Below are positions 18,471 through 26,580 of a DNA stretch of 64,000 bases, one piece after another. The first letter of the stretch is position 1. Each line of letters opens with the position of its first letter. The DNA lies in NCBI GenBank assembly GCA_963699055.1, contig CAVOTA010000002.1, positions 930,001 through 994,000 on the forward strand, in the 5' to 3' direction. Under the pieces are notes generated by a model that saw nothing but the letters and a program-made list of their open reading frames with translations, made no database searches and was not told the DNA's origin. The stretch is from Bog-756 sp963699055. GTDB taxonomy: Bacteria > Actinomycetota > Acidimicrobiia > Acidimicrobiales > RAAP-2. Position numbers and translations under genes: made by a program.

Positions 18471-18547
18471 GGTGTTCCCCCGGCGTGCGATGGCCGTGAT
18501 GGTATCGGAGCGGGCCTGCGGCACGGGGTCCGCCGGTGGTGGTCGGG

Positions 18548-18553
18548 TACCAT
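18548..18553 (+). promoter_or_regulatory. Predicted -10 element (TACCAT) for the AT3 gene
   Basis: TACCAT lies in the divergent intergenic region, 7 nt before ATG 18561. That ATG opens a 23-codon ORF that is not in frame with the acyltransferase and stops at 18630-18632, 7 nt before the in-frame GTG 18640. Whether the small ORF is translated is unknown. Confidence 0.4.
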
Positions 18554-18639
18554 CCTGGCGATGGGAGCACGTGGTCGACGAGGCAGTGCCGGGGGCCCTG
18601 CGTGCGGTCCGGCGCCCGCCGGGACCCGGTAGCCGGACG

Positions 18640-19956
18640 GTGGCCGCCCGGGACGGGAACGCCTCCCCCACCTCGGTCGCCATGGCCGATGCGGCGGCTG
18701 CGGCCGCGGCCGCCGACGCCGCCATGGCCCCGGTCACCGGGGCACCGGCCGAGCCCACGCCCGGGGGCGCGGCCGTCGACCCACCGGGACCGAGCGGGGC
18801 GACCGACCCGGTCGACGGACCGACGGCGGATGCCGGGGCCGAGGCCGAGCCCTACCGGTTCCGCCTGGGCAACCGACCGCCGCTGACCGGCGTCCGGGCC
18901 CTGGCCGTGTTCACCGTCCTCGTCTACCACTCCAACTTCCGGACCCTGCCCGGGACATGGGTCGCCCTCCAGGTCTTCTTCGTCCTGAGCGGGTTCCTGA
19001 TCACCGCCATGCTGGCCGGCGAGGGCAAGCGCAACGGGCGCATCGGCCTGGGATCGTTCTACGCCCGCCGTGGCGTCCGCCTCGTCCCGCCCCTCCTGCT
19101 CACGGTGGCCCTGCTCGGGATCTACGCCCACTTCGTGCACGTGGCCGACGCCGCCCAGCGGCTGTGGGGCGACAGCCTGGCGGCGATGTTCTACTACGCC
19201 GACTACCGCCAGGCCTTCGGCCACGCCCCGTTCTTCGGCTACCTGGCCCAGACGTGGTCGCTCTCGGTGGAGGAGCAGTTCTACATCCTGTGGTCGATCG
19301 CCATGGTGGTCGCCGTGGCCACCCACCGGCGCCACCTGGCCTACGCCTTCGCCGTCGTCGGCATGGCCCTGTCGACGGCCGACCGGCTGTTCCTCGTCTT
19401 CCGGGCCCACCCGTACACCGCCGCCACCTTCAGCCGGGTGTACTACGCCTTCGACACCCGGGCGGACGCCCTCTTCCTCGGGTGCCTGCTCGGACTCCTG
19501 GCCGCCGACGGGTACCTCCACAACTGGCCGCGGTGGGCGCGGGGCGTGCTCACGGCGACAGCGGCCGGCTCCGCCGCATTCCTGGTGTGGATCCTGCTCG
19601 AGGCGCCCCTGTTCACCGAGACGCTGACCGTGTGGTGGCTGCCCGCCTCCACCGTCGCGTCCGCGGTCCTCATCACCTACTTCGTCATCTGCCCGGGGAG
19701 CCTCGGCTCCCGGTTCGTCGGCATCGGCGTCCTGGTGTTCATCGGCGACCTCTCCTACACGTTGTACCTGGTCCACTTCCCGGTGTACCTGGCCGTCGAG
19801 CCGAGCGTCACCCACTGGACGTACTGGCCCAACGAGCTGCTCCGGCTGGCCATCATCTTCGCCATCGCCACCGCCAGCTGGTTCCTCATGGAGCGGCCGC
19901 TGATGCGCTGGCGCCAGCGGTCGGCGGCCCGTGCCGCGGGACCGACCGGGCCCTGA
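18640..19956 (+). CDS. Acyltransferase-3 family membrane protein without SGNH domain
   Basis: 438 residues from GTG 18640; GTG 18571 and ATG 18682 are also in frame. The first 70 or so residues are Ala/Pro-rich and poorly conserved. From LTGVRALAVFTVLVYHSNF (conserved His) there are about ten membrane segments with FFVLSGFLITAML, RRGVRLVPPL, TWSLSVEEQFYILW and a final ATASWFLMERPLMRW. The length matches single-domain AT3 proteins that O-acylate surface sugars or lipids at the membrane. It sits between two AftB-like genes, so acylation of an arabinan-like chain is an attractive guess (inference). Confidence 0.88.
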   Translation: MAARDGNASPTSVAMADAAAAAAAADAAMAPVTGAPAEPTPGGAAVDPPGPSGATDPVDGPTADAGAEAEPYRFRLGNRPPLTGVRALAVFTVLVYHSNFRTLPGTWVALQVFFVLSGFLITAMLAGEGKRNGRIGLGSFYARRGVRLVPPLLLTVALLGIYAHFVHVADAAQRLWGDSLAAMFYYADYRQAFGHAPFFGYLAQTWSLSVEEQFYILWSIAMVVAVATHRRHLAYAFAVVGMALSTADRLFLVFRAHPYTAATFSRVYYAFDTRADALFLGCLLGLLAADGYLHNWPRWARGVLTATAAGSAAFLVWILLEAPLFTETLTVWWLPASTVASAVLITYFVICPGSLGSRFVGIGVLVFIGDLSYTLYLVHFPVYLAVEPSVTHWTYWPNELLRLAIIFAIATASWFLMERPLMRWRQRSAARAAGPTGP

Positions 19957-20010
19957 ACACGGGACGTCCGCACCGAGGCGACCGCCGTCCACCGGTGGTG
20001 CCATGCTGTC

Positions 20011-20039
20011 GGACCTGGACCTGGACCTGGACCTGGACC
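20011..20039. repeat. Hexanucleotide tandem repeat (GGACCT, almost five units)
   Basis: GGACCT is repeated four times followed by GGACC, inside the 119-bp gap between the AT3 stop and ATG 20076. It lies in a small ORF starting at ATG 20003 that would read Leu-Asp repeats. A change of unit number would not shift that frame but would alter leader length. Confidence 0.8.
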
Positions 20040-20075
20040 GGGCGCCGGCGCCGGACACGCGAGTGGAGCCACACT

Positions 20076-21899
20076 ATGACGGATACAGCGGTCGGGGACG
20101 TCGTGCCACCCGCACCGGCGGCCGACGGCGGTCCCGGCGCCCCCACCCGGGAGGTCGACAGGACGTCGCTGCTGAACTGGGGCGTCCTGGCCGTGCCGGC
20201 CCTCGTGCTGGCGATCGCGTCGTGGGCGTACCGCTGGGTCCAGGACGACGCCTACATCAACTTCCGCATCATCGGGAACCTGTTGGCGGGGCACGGGCCG
20301 GTCTTCAACGTGGGCGAGCGGGTCGAGGCCTACTCGGATCCGCTGTGGCTCTTCCTGCTGGCCGGTGTCCACGAGGTCCTTCCGTCGGTCACCCTCGAGT
20401 GGACGTCGGCGCTGCTCGGCATCGCCTTCGCCGTCAGCGGGGTGGTGTTCGGCGGTCGCGCCATCCAGCGGCTGGCCGGCCCCCGGGGAGGGGCCGTCGT
20501 CGTGCCGGTCGGCCTGTACGTCCTGTCGGCGGTGGCCGGCGTCTGGGAGTACGTGACCGGTGGCCTGGAGATGGGCATGGTCTTCTGCTGGGTCGGGCTG
20601 TCGTTCTGGCTCCTCGTCCGCGTCGAGTCCCGTCGGGACCAGGCCGTGCGGGCGGCCGCGGTCATCGGGCTCGGATCGCTCATCCGGCCGGAGCTGATCC
20701 TGGAATCGGCGGTGTTCCTGCTCGCCCTCCTCGTCGTGGTGGCCGCACCGGGGTGGCACGGACCGGACGGTCGGTTCCGGCGCTACCTCGTACCGGTAAC
20801 GGCGGCGGCGGTACTGCCCGTCCTCTACGAACTGTGGCGGATGGCCTACTTCGGCATGCTGGTCTCCAACACGGCGCTGGCCAAGTCGGCCGGGTCCGCC
20901 TGGTGGGGCCAGGGGTTCACCTATCTGTGGAACTTCGTCGCCCCCTACACCCTGTGGCTCCCGTTCCTCCTGATCCTCCCGCTCACCGCGCCACCGGTCC
21001 GCCGCTGGTGGCGGGCCGGTGAACGGATCGGCGTCCTGGTGTTCGCCACACCGCTCGCCGCCGGGCTCCTCGACGTCGCCTACGTCGTCTACGTCGGTGG
21101 CGACTACCAGCACGCCCGTCTGCTCCTGCCGGGCTTCTTCGCCATCTGCGTACCGCTGTTCGCCGAGGTCCGCAGGCTGCGACCCCTGGCCGTGATCTCG
21201 GCGGTCGGTCTGGTGGTGTGGGGATCCGCGTGCATCGGTTGGCTCCGCTTCGACCCGGAACACGGGCCGTTCCACGCGATCCACGGGATCTCGAACGAGC
21301 GGGACGGGTGGACCAAGCAGCTCGGGATCACCGACACCATGGACCTGTCCGCGTACCACGCCTTCACCCTCCCGGCCGTCTACTACCGGGGTGCCGCCCG
21401 GGTCGCCGCCGCCCAGGGACGCCAGGAGCTCATCGTGGCCACCAACGCCTTCTTCCCGCTGAGCGGCCAGGTGGTGGCACCGGCGCGGACCCCGTTGCCG
21501 GTGCACGCCGTGGTCTACCTCATCGAGGTGGGTGAACGCGGGCTGGTGAGCGGGCCCGACGTCTACGTGTTCGACGCCCAGTCGCTGGCCAACCCGATCG
21601 GCTCCCACACGAACGTTCCCCGCGGGATACGGCCGGGAGGCAAGGTGGTCGACCCGGTGTGGATGATCGGCCGGTTCGGGACCCCGTCCGGCACCGTCCC
21701 GGCGTCGGTGGCGTCACCCGCCTCGATCGCGGCGGCACGGCGGGCCCTCGGCTGCGGGGGCGCCGCCGCCTACCTGCACGCCATCACCGCCCCGTTGACC
21801 CTCGCCCGAGCCTGGTCGGACGTCACCCATGCCGTCGGGTGGACCACGTTGCGCTTCAGCAGCGACCCGCAGGTCGCCGAGCGACAGCTCTGCGGCTGA
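20076..21899 (+). CDS. AftB-like (GT89-type) arabinofuranosyltransferase, second copy
   Basis: 607 residues, starting at ATG 20076 with GGAG 7 nt upstream. YRWVQDDAYINFR (acidic motif at 56-58) and GPVFNVGERVE at 74-84 match the 16626-18470 protein, as do DVYVFDAQSLANPIGSHT, PVWMIGRFG and the terminal Cys. RPGHEK is replaced here by RPGGKV, so one conserved His of the exofacial domain is changed. Role: transfer of a pentofuranose or similar sugar from polyprenyl phosphate on the outer face of the membrane (from family knowledge). Together with the paralog it flanks an AT3 gene. A strong inverted repeat follows the stop codon. Confidence 0.85.
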   Translation: MTDTAVGDVVPPAPAADGGPGAPTREVDRTSLLNWGVLAVPALVLAIASWAYRWVQDDAYINFRIIGNLLAGHGPVFNVGERVEAYSDPLWLFLLAGVHEVLPSVTLEWTSALLGIAFAVSGVVFGGRAIQRLAGPRGGAVVVPVGLYVLSAVAGVWEYVTGGLEMGMVFCWVGLSFWLLVRVESRRDQAVRAAAVIGLGSLIRPELILESAVFLLALLVVVAAPGWHGPDGRFRRYLVPVTAAAVLPVLYELWRMAYFGMLVSNTALAKSAGSAWWGQGFTYLWNFVAPYTLWLPFLLILPLTAPPVRRWWRAGERIGVLVFATPLAAGLLDVAYVVYVGGDYQHARLLLPGFFAICVPLFAEVRRLRPLAVISAVGLVVWGSACIGWLRFDPEHGPFHAIHGISNERDGWTKQLGITDTMDLSAYHAFTLPAVYYRGAARVAAAQGRQELIVATNAFFPLSGQVVAPARTPLPVHAVVYLIEVGERGLVSGPDVYVFDAQSLANPIGSHTNVPRGIRPGGKVVDPVWMIGRFGTPSGTVPASVASPASIAAARRALGCGGAAAYLHAITAPLTLARAWSDVTHAVGWTTLRFSSDPQVAERQLCG

Positions 21900-21929
21900 C
21901 CACTCGTTGCCGGGGGGCGGCCGAGGTCC

Positions 21930-21966
21930 GCCCCTGGTCGGGCCCGATGCGGTCCCGACCAGGGGC
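21930..21966. repeat. 13-bp perfect inverted repeat, terminator or operator
   Basis: GCCCCTGGTCGGG (21930-21942) and CCCGACCAGGGGC (21954-21966) are exact reverse complements with an 11-nt loop. It starts 30 nt after the stop of the AftB-like gene and ends 5 nt before the predicted -10 box of the next gene, so it covers the -35 region. It could end upstream transcription, bind a regulator, or both. There is no T-tract. Confidence 0.75.
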
Positions 21967-21971
21967 AGGGC

Positions 21972-21977
21972 TACGAT
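21972..21977 (+). promoter_or_regulatory. Predicted -10 element (TACGAT), leaderless GTG start
   Basis: TACGAT ends 7 nt before GTG 21985, the first in-frame start after the upstream stop codon that gives a sensible N-terminus. No ribosome-binding site precedes the GTG. Confidence 0.5.
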
Positions 21978-21984
21978 CCCCCGG

Positions 21985-24171
21985 GTGGGAGCAGCTGTGG
22001 AGGGCCGGGCCACAGCCGGGTCGGAGGGCGCCGACGCCGGCGCGCCCGAGGAATCCGTCCCGGCCCCCGAGCCCCACCTCGGCCGGATCCCGGCCCTGGA
22101 CGGCGTGCGGGCCCTGGGCATCGTGCTCGTCCTGTTCTTCCACGGCGGGTTCTCGTGGGCGGGCGGCGGGTTCTTCGGCGTCGACGTCTTCTTCGTCCTG
22201 TCCGGGTTCCTCATCACCGGGCTGCTCGTGTCCGAGTACCGCCAGAACGCCGGGATCGGCCTCGCCCGGTTCTGGGGCCACCGGGTCCGCCGCCTGGTAC
22301 CCGCCCTCCTGGTCATGCTGGTCGGGGTGGCCCTGTACGGCTTCTTCCTCGCCAGCAGCGACACCCTGGGACAGCTCCGTGGCGACGCCCTCGCCACCCT
22401 GTTCTACGTCAACAACTGGCGCCAGGCGTTCGGGACGCAGGGCTACTTCGCCGCCCTGAACACACCCCGGCCGCTCCTCCACACCTGGTCGCTCTCGATC
22501 GAGGAGCAGTTCTACCTGGTGTGGCCCCTGGTGGTCCTGGGCGTGCTGCGCTGGAGCCGCACGCTGCGCACCCTCCTGGTCGTCACCGTGGCCGGCGCCG
22601 TCGCCAGCGCCGTGGCCATGGCCGTCGTCTACGGCAACGGCTCGGGGGAGAACCGGGCCTACTACGGCACCGACACCCGGGCCCAGGCCCTCCTGATCGG
22701 CTGCGCGCTCGCCATCGTGCTCGCCCATCCCCTCCCCCGTCGGCGCTCGGGCACCGTGGCGACCCGGTCGCTGGTGCGGACCTTCGACCTCTCCCCCGCC
22801 GCCCGGGCCGGCCTGGTCGTGACCGGCGGTGCCGGGCTGGCCACCGTGCTCGTCCTGTCGGTGGTCGACTCCAGCGCCACGGCGTGGATCTACCGCGGCG
22901 GGTTCACGCTGGTGGCGCTGGCCACCGCCGGGCTGATCGCGTGTGTGGCGCTGGTCCCGACCAGTCCCTGGGCCCGGGTGCTCTCCCTCCGGCCCGTCCG
23001 CTACGTGGGCGCCATCTCCTACGGCCTCTACCTCTTCCACTGGCCGATCTTCGTGGCCGTCACCCATGCCCGGACCGGGCTCGACGGCTGGCCCCTCTTC
23101 CTGGTCCGGGTCGGCCTGTCCTTCGCGGTGGCGGCCGTCTCCTTCCACTTCCTGGAGATGCCGGTGCGACGCGGCGTCCTGCGGGGCTGGCGGGGGTGGG
23201 TGTCGACACCGCTGGCGGTCGGGGGCACCGCTGCGCTCATCGTGGCGGCCACCGCCGGGGCGACCACCGCCGTCGATGCCGAGCCCGCCCAGGCCGCCGG
23301 TACCGCCCCCCACGGCGTACCCGCCGGGGGCGACCCGGGGACCTCGGCCGACACCGTCGCCGTGCCCGCCGGGACGGCGGGTCCGATCCGGGTCCTGCTG
23401 GTCGGCGACTCCGAAGCCAGCTTCCTCGGCTTCGGCCTCGGGCCCGACTCGGCCGCCTACGGGGTCGCCTACCAGGGCGACGGCGTCTTCGGGTGCGGGC
23501 TGCTGACCTACACGACGTCGTTCCACGGGACCCTGGTCGACGGGGCCGTCGGCGAGCGCGGCGGGCACACGTTGGTGCCCTGCGGGACGCAGCTCACCCG
23601 GTGGCAGGCCGACGTCGACACCTTCCACCCCGACGTCGTCCTCCTGGCCGACGGCGAGTACGAGGTGCGGGACCAGCGCATCGACGGGACCTGGCAGCAC
23701 CTCGGCCAGCCGTCCTTCGACGCCCGGGAGCGGCGCGCCCTCGAGGCGGCCGTCCGGGTGCTCGGGTCCGACGGGGCCACCGTGGTGCTGCTGACCGCGC
23801 CCTACTACCAGCAGCCCGAGCAGGCCGACGGCCAGCCGTGGCCCGAGGACGCCCCGGCCCGGGTCGACCGGTACAACGCGCTCCTCCGTCAGGTGGCGGC
23901 CGCCTCCCACGGACGGGTGGTCGTCGCCGATCTCGGCGCGAGGCTCGACCCCGGGGGGCATTTCACCCCGACCATCGACGGGATGACCGTCCGCTTTTCC
24001 GACGGGATCCACGTCACCCCGGCCGGGGCGAAGCTGGTGTCGCCGTGGCTGCTCACGACCTCGGCCCGCCTGGGCACCGCCAACCGGGCCGCCACGGCGT
24101 CGTCGACGACCCCGTCCTCGTCGAACGCGTCCACGTCGAACACGTCCACCACCACACCGGGCGGGACCTGA
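21985..24171 (+). CDS. Acyltransferase-3/SGNH fusion, third copy
   Basis: 728 residues. The membrane domain begins at LDGVRALGIVLVLFFHGGF (conserved His) and has VFFVLSGFLITGLL and TWSLSIEEQFYLVWP. The exofacial SGNH-like domain has LLVGDSEASFLGFG, GVFGCGL, LLADGEYE and SDGIHVTPAG. It is a distant relative of the two tandem copies at 4234-8513, without the DNA-level identity. The last 25 or so residues are a low-complexity Ser/Thr/Asn tail, probably a flexible extracytoplasmic end. Start choice rests on the leaderless promoter at 21972. It is convergent with the next gene, only 25 bp away. Confidence 0.9.
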   Translation: MGAAVEGRATAGSEGADAGAPEESVPAPEPHLGRIPALDGVRALGIVLVLFFHGGFSWAGGGFFGVDVFFVLSGFLITGLLVSEYRQNAGIGLARFWGHRVRRLVPALLVMLVGVALYGFFLASSDTLGQLRGDALATLFYVNNWRQAFGTQGYFAALNTPRPLLHTWSLSIEEQFYLVWPLVVLGVLRWSRTLRTLLVVTVAGAVASAVAMAVVYGNGSGENRAYYGTDTRAQALLIGCALAIVLAHPLPRRRSGTVATRSLVRTFDLSPAARAGLVVTGGAGLATVLVLSVVDSSATAWIYRGGFTLVALATAGLIACVALVPTSPWARVLSLRPVRYVGAISYGLYLFHWPIFVAVTHARTGLDGWPLFLVRVGLSFAVAAVSFHFLEMPVRRGVLRGWRGWVSTPLAVGGTAALIVAATAGATTAVDAEPAQAAGTAPHGVPAGGDPGTSADTVAVPAGTAGPIRVLLVGDSEASFLGFGLGPDSAAYGVAYQGDGVFGCGLLTYTTSFHGTLVDGAVGERGGHTLVPCGTQLTRWQADVDTFHPDVVLLADGEYEVRDQRIDGTWQHLGQPSFDARERRALEAAVRVLGSDGATVVLLTAPYYQQPEQADGQPWPEDAPARVDRYNALLRQVAAASHGRVVVADLGARLDPGGHFTPTIDGMTVRFSDGIHVTPAGAKLVSPWLLTTSARLGTANRAATASSTTPSSSNASTSNTSTTTPGGT

Positions 24172-24196
24172 ACCCGTCCGACTCCCGGCGGCGGGC

Positions 24197-25948
24197 TCAG
24201 CCCACGACGGGCGCGGCCGCGCCGGAGCGCTCGGTCACGGTGACGGCCATGTCCCCCACCCGGCCCACGTATCCGGCAAGCGCGGGTGACGCCGAGGTCC
24301 ACGTGGACAGACCGACCTCGTAGGGCTCGGTGCCGTCGGCCAGGTAGCCCGGTCCGAACTGCGCCTTCCAGAAGGCGTTGACCACCGGCCGGTAGCCGGC
24401 TCGGTCGAGGGCGTTGACGAGACCGATGAACTCCTCGGTGTCGAGCAGCTGGGTGTCGGCCGTGCCGGCGCCGGCGTCACCGACGGCCACGCGTGCGCCG
24501 GTGCCCAGCCGCGGCGTCACCAGGGCGGCCAGCTCACCGACGTGGGGGTCACCGGCCCGGGCCAGCGGGGGGATGGCGGCCACCCGGACACAGGCCACCG
24601 ACCCGACGGCCACCGCCGCCACGCACAAGGCGATGCGCAGCCCGGCGGCGGACCGGGCCACCGGCAACCGGAGGGTGCCCACCCCGATGAGGGCGGCCAC
24701 CGGGAGCACGACCGCCCACAGCACCAGGTAGCCGAAGATGAAGCCCACCACGTGGAGGACGGCGACCACGGCCACCGCGCCCCCGAGCAGGGTGAGCGCC
24801 CCGATCCCGGTGGCGAACCGGGTCCGCTGACGGGCGCCGGCCACGGTGGTCACCCCGGCCAGCACCACCGTGGACAGCGCCACCACCACGGCCACGGCGG
24901 CGTGGGCGGGCGTGCCGCCCAGGATCGAGGTCATCACCTCGGACGGACCCACCGCCAGCACGCCCGTCGCGGCCGCCACCGACCACAGGGCGTCGGCCAG
25001 TGGCTGACCGGGGTGCGAGGCGTCGAAGAACCGGGTGATCAGGGTCAGGTTGCCCGGGTGGTCCGTGAACTGCTGGATCAGCGGGGGCAGCCAGGCCAGG
25101 ACCACCAGGACCAGGCCGCCCGTCACCAGGGCCGCGCCCCACCGACCCGGGCCGTCGGCCGGCGACACCGTCCGGCTCCGGTGGTCCCGCACGGCGGTCA
25201 CCCCCCAGGCGACGGCCGCGGCCGCCACCAGCGCCACGGCCAGGGGGGCGGTCGAGATGTCGGTCTGCACGACGAACGTGGCCGCCAGCAGGGCCCCGAT
25301 CAGGGACGGGGCCGACCGTGCGACCGCCCCGGCGCACAGCAGTACCAGCAGGAGGAGCGGGAAGAGCACCACCGTCGGGTTCCACGGGCTGACCAGGGCG
25401 CCGAGCACGCTCTCCGAGTAGGTCGTGGCCGACGGGCCGGCCGCGGCCAGCACGGCGGCGAGCGCGGCCACCCAGAGTGCGGCCCACAGGGCCCGGGTCG
25501 CCGTGGTCCGCCGCCGCACCACGGCCACGCAGGCCAGCGCGCACAGCCCGTTGAGCGTCGTGGCCCCGACGAACAGCGACCTGGCGTTCGAGCCGAGCAC
25601 CCGGTAGGCGAGCGACACCAGGTAGAAGTAGGCGGGGCCGGGGTGGTTCCAGTTGTTGTGGTCGAACACGCCGAGCTGCTGCTTCCACGCCAGGGCCCGC
25701 CGCACGTGCAGGTCGATGAGGGCGAGGTCGTCCGGCAGCGTCAGGTGGGCGGACGGCGCCGTCGCCAGGCGGAGGACCGCCCAGGCGAAGGGGACGGCCA
25801 CCACGGCGAAGGCCAGCGCGGTCAGCCACGGTCCCCGAGGTCCGGCCGGTCGGTGGGCACGCCGGCGGGCGGAGTGGCGGTGCGGGCGTGCGTCGGAGGC
25901 GTCGGGCGGCGGCCCGGTGGCCAGCGCCTGGTCGGAAGGGGGAACCAC
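24197..25948 (-). CDS. Polytopic membrane protein, GT-C-like
   Basis: 583 residues with GTG 25948 as start (GTG 25972 and 25969 are upstream alternatives). After the first membrane segment come LPDDLALIDLHVRR and FDHNNWNHPGPAYFY. A double acidic motif in the first loop plus an HPGP loop is typical of actinobacterial GT-C-like proteins. About ten further segments follow and then a C-terminal exofacial region of about 120 residues. No close relative is present elsewhere in the window. The function is inferred only from topology and from the surrounding glycan genes. Confidence 0.75.
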   Translation of the reverse strand: MVPPSDQALATGPPPDASDARPHRHSARRRAHRPAGPRGPWLTALAFAVVAVPFAWAVLRLATAPSAHLTLPDDLALIDLHVRRALAWKQQLGVFDHNNWNHPGPAYFYLVSLAYRVLGSNARSLFVGATTLNGLCALACVAVVRRRTTATRALWAALWVAALAAVLAAAGPSATTYSESVLGALVSPWNPTVVLFPLLLLVLLCAGAVARSAPSLIGALLAATFVVQTDISTAPLAVALVAAAAVAWGVTAVRDHRSRTVSPADGPGRWGAALVTGGLVLVVLAWLPPLIQQFTDHPGNLTLITRFFDASHPGQPLADALWSVAAATGVLAVGPSEVMTSILGGTPAHAAVAVVVALSTVVLAGVTTVAGARQRTRFATGIGALTLLGGAVAVVAVLHVVGFIFGYLVLWAVVLPVAALIGVGTLRLPVARSAAGLRIALCVAAVAVGSVACVRVAAIPPLARAGDPHVGELAALVTPRLGTGARVAVGDAGAGTADTQLLDTEEFIGLVNALDRAGYRPVVNAFWKAQFGPGYLADGTEPYEVGLSTWTSASPALAGYVGRVGDMAVTVTERSGAAAPVVG

Positions 25949-25957
25949 GACCGCCCG

Positions 25958-25963
25958 ATCGTA
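25958..25963 (-). promoter_or_regulatory. Predicted -10 element (TACGAT, minus strand)
   Basis: TACGAT reads on the minus strand and ends 9 nt before GTG 25948. It is the same hexamer as at 21972-21977. If it is real, the start codons at 25972 and 25969 lie outside the transcript. Confidence 0.35.
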
Positions 25964-26002
25964 CGGCACCACCCGACCCGGCGTAGGCGCCGGGGTCCGG
26001 AC

Positions 26003-26389
26003 TCAGAAGCTGGGGACGTAACCCCCGCGGCCCATCGACTCGCTCAGGAACGGGTCGACCGACTCGTCGACGCCGCCGCGGACCTCGGTGACCCAGTCGA
26101 GCCGCTCACGCAGGATCCGCTCCACGCCGCCCTGCAGGGTGGACGAGCTGACGGCGCACGAGCTGCACGCCCCCTGGAGCTGCACCTCGACGACGCCGGT
26201 CTCCACGTCGGCCGACACCAGGACGAGGTCGCCACCGTCGGCCTGCACGGCCGGCCGCATGAGTTCGATGATGGCGGTGAGGGCGGCCAGGCGCTCACCG
26301 CGCTCGCCGTCGGTCAGCGGGGACGGGTCGCCGTCCACCACGTCCGTGGCGTCGACCTCGGTGTCGGCTGCGGTGCTGTCGGTGTCCAC
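26003..26389 (-). CDS. NifU C-terminal-type Fe-S cluster scaffold protein
   Basis: 128 residues. The first 25 or so are acidic and variable. Then RLAALTAIIELMRPAVQADGG leads into the Nfu domain with VQLQGACSSCAVSSSTLQGG, whose CxxC (Cys75, Cys78) binds a cluster at the dimer interface. The family carries Fe-S clusters to target enzymes in the cytoplasm. GTG 26389 is chosen because GGGAGG lies about 9 nt upstream; the longer frame would overlap the divergent gene at 26581. It is housekeeping in type and looks unrelated to the glycan genes. The C-terminal tail SMGRGGYVPSF is unusual but short. Confidence 0.88.
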   Translation of the reverse strand: MDTDSTAADTEVDATDVVDGDPSPLTDGERGERLAALTAIIELMRPAVQADGGDLVLVSADVETGVVEVQLQGACSSCAVSSSTLQGGVERILRERLDWVTEVRGGVDESVDPFLSESMGRGGYVPSF

Positions 26390-26569
26390 GTCGTCCGTCC
26401 TCCCGCCGGTCCTCGTGACCGGTCGAGCCGGGCCGGCGGCCCCGCTCCCCCACAGTCTGCCGTGCCCGGCGCCCGGACCGTGCAGCGCCGAGCCGGACGG
26501 GCCGATCGGGACCGTCGTCGGCCCACCGGACCGGGCCCGGCGATGGCACCGGCCCGGAGGGCCCGGGGG

Positions 26570-26575
26570 TACCAT
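26570..26575 (+). promoter_or_regulatory. Predicted -10 element (TACCAT), leaderless GTG start
   Basis: TACCAT ends 5 nt before GTG 26581, consistent with a transcript starting at or near the start codon. It is the same hexamer as at 18548-18553. Confidence 0.45.
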
Positions 26576-26580
26576 GCGGT

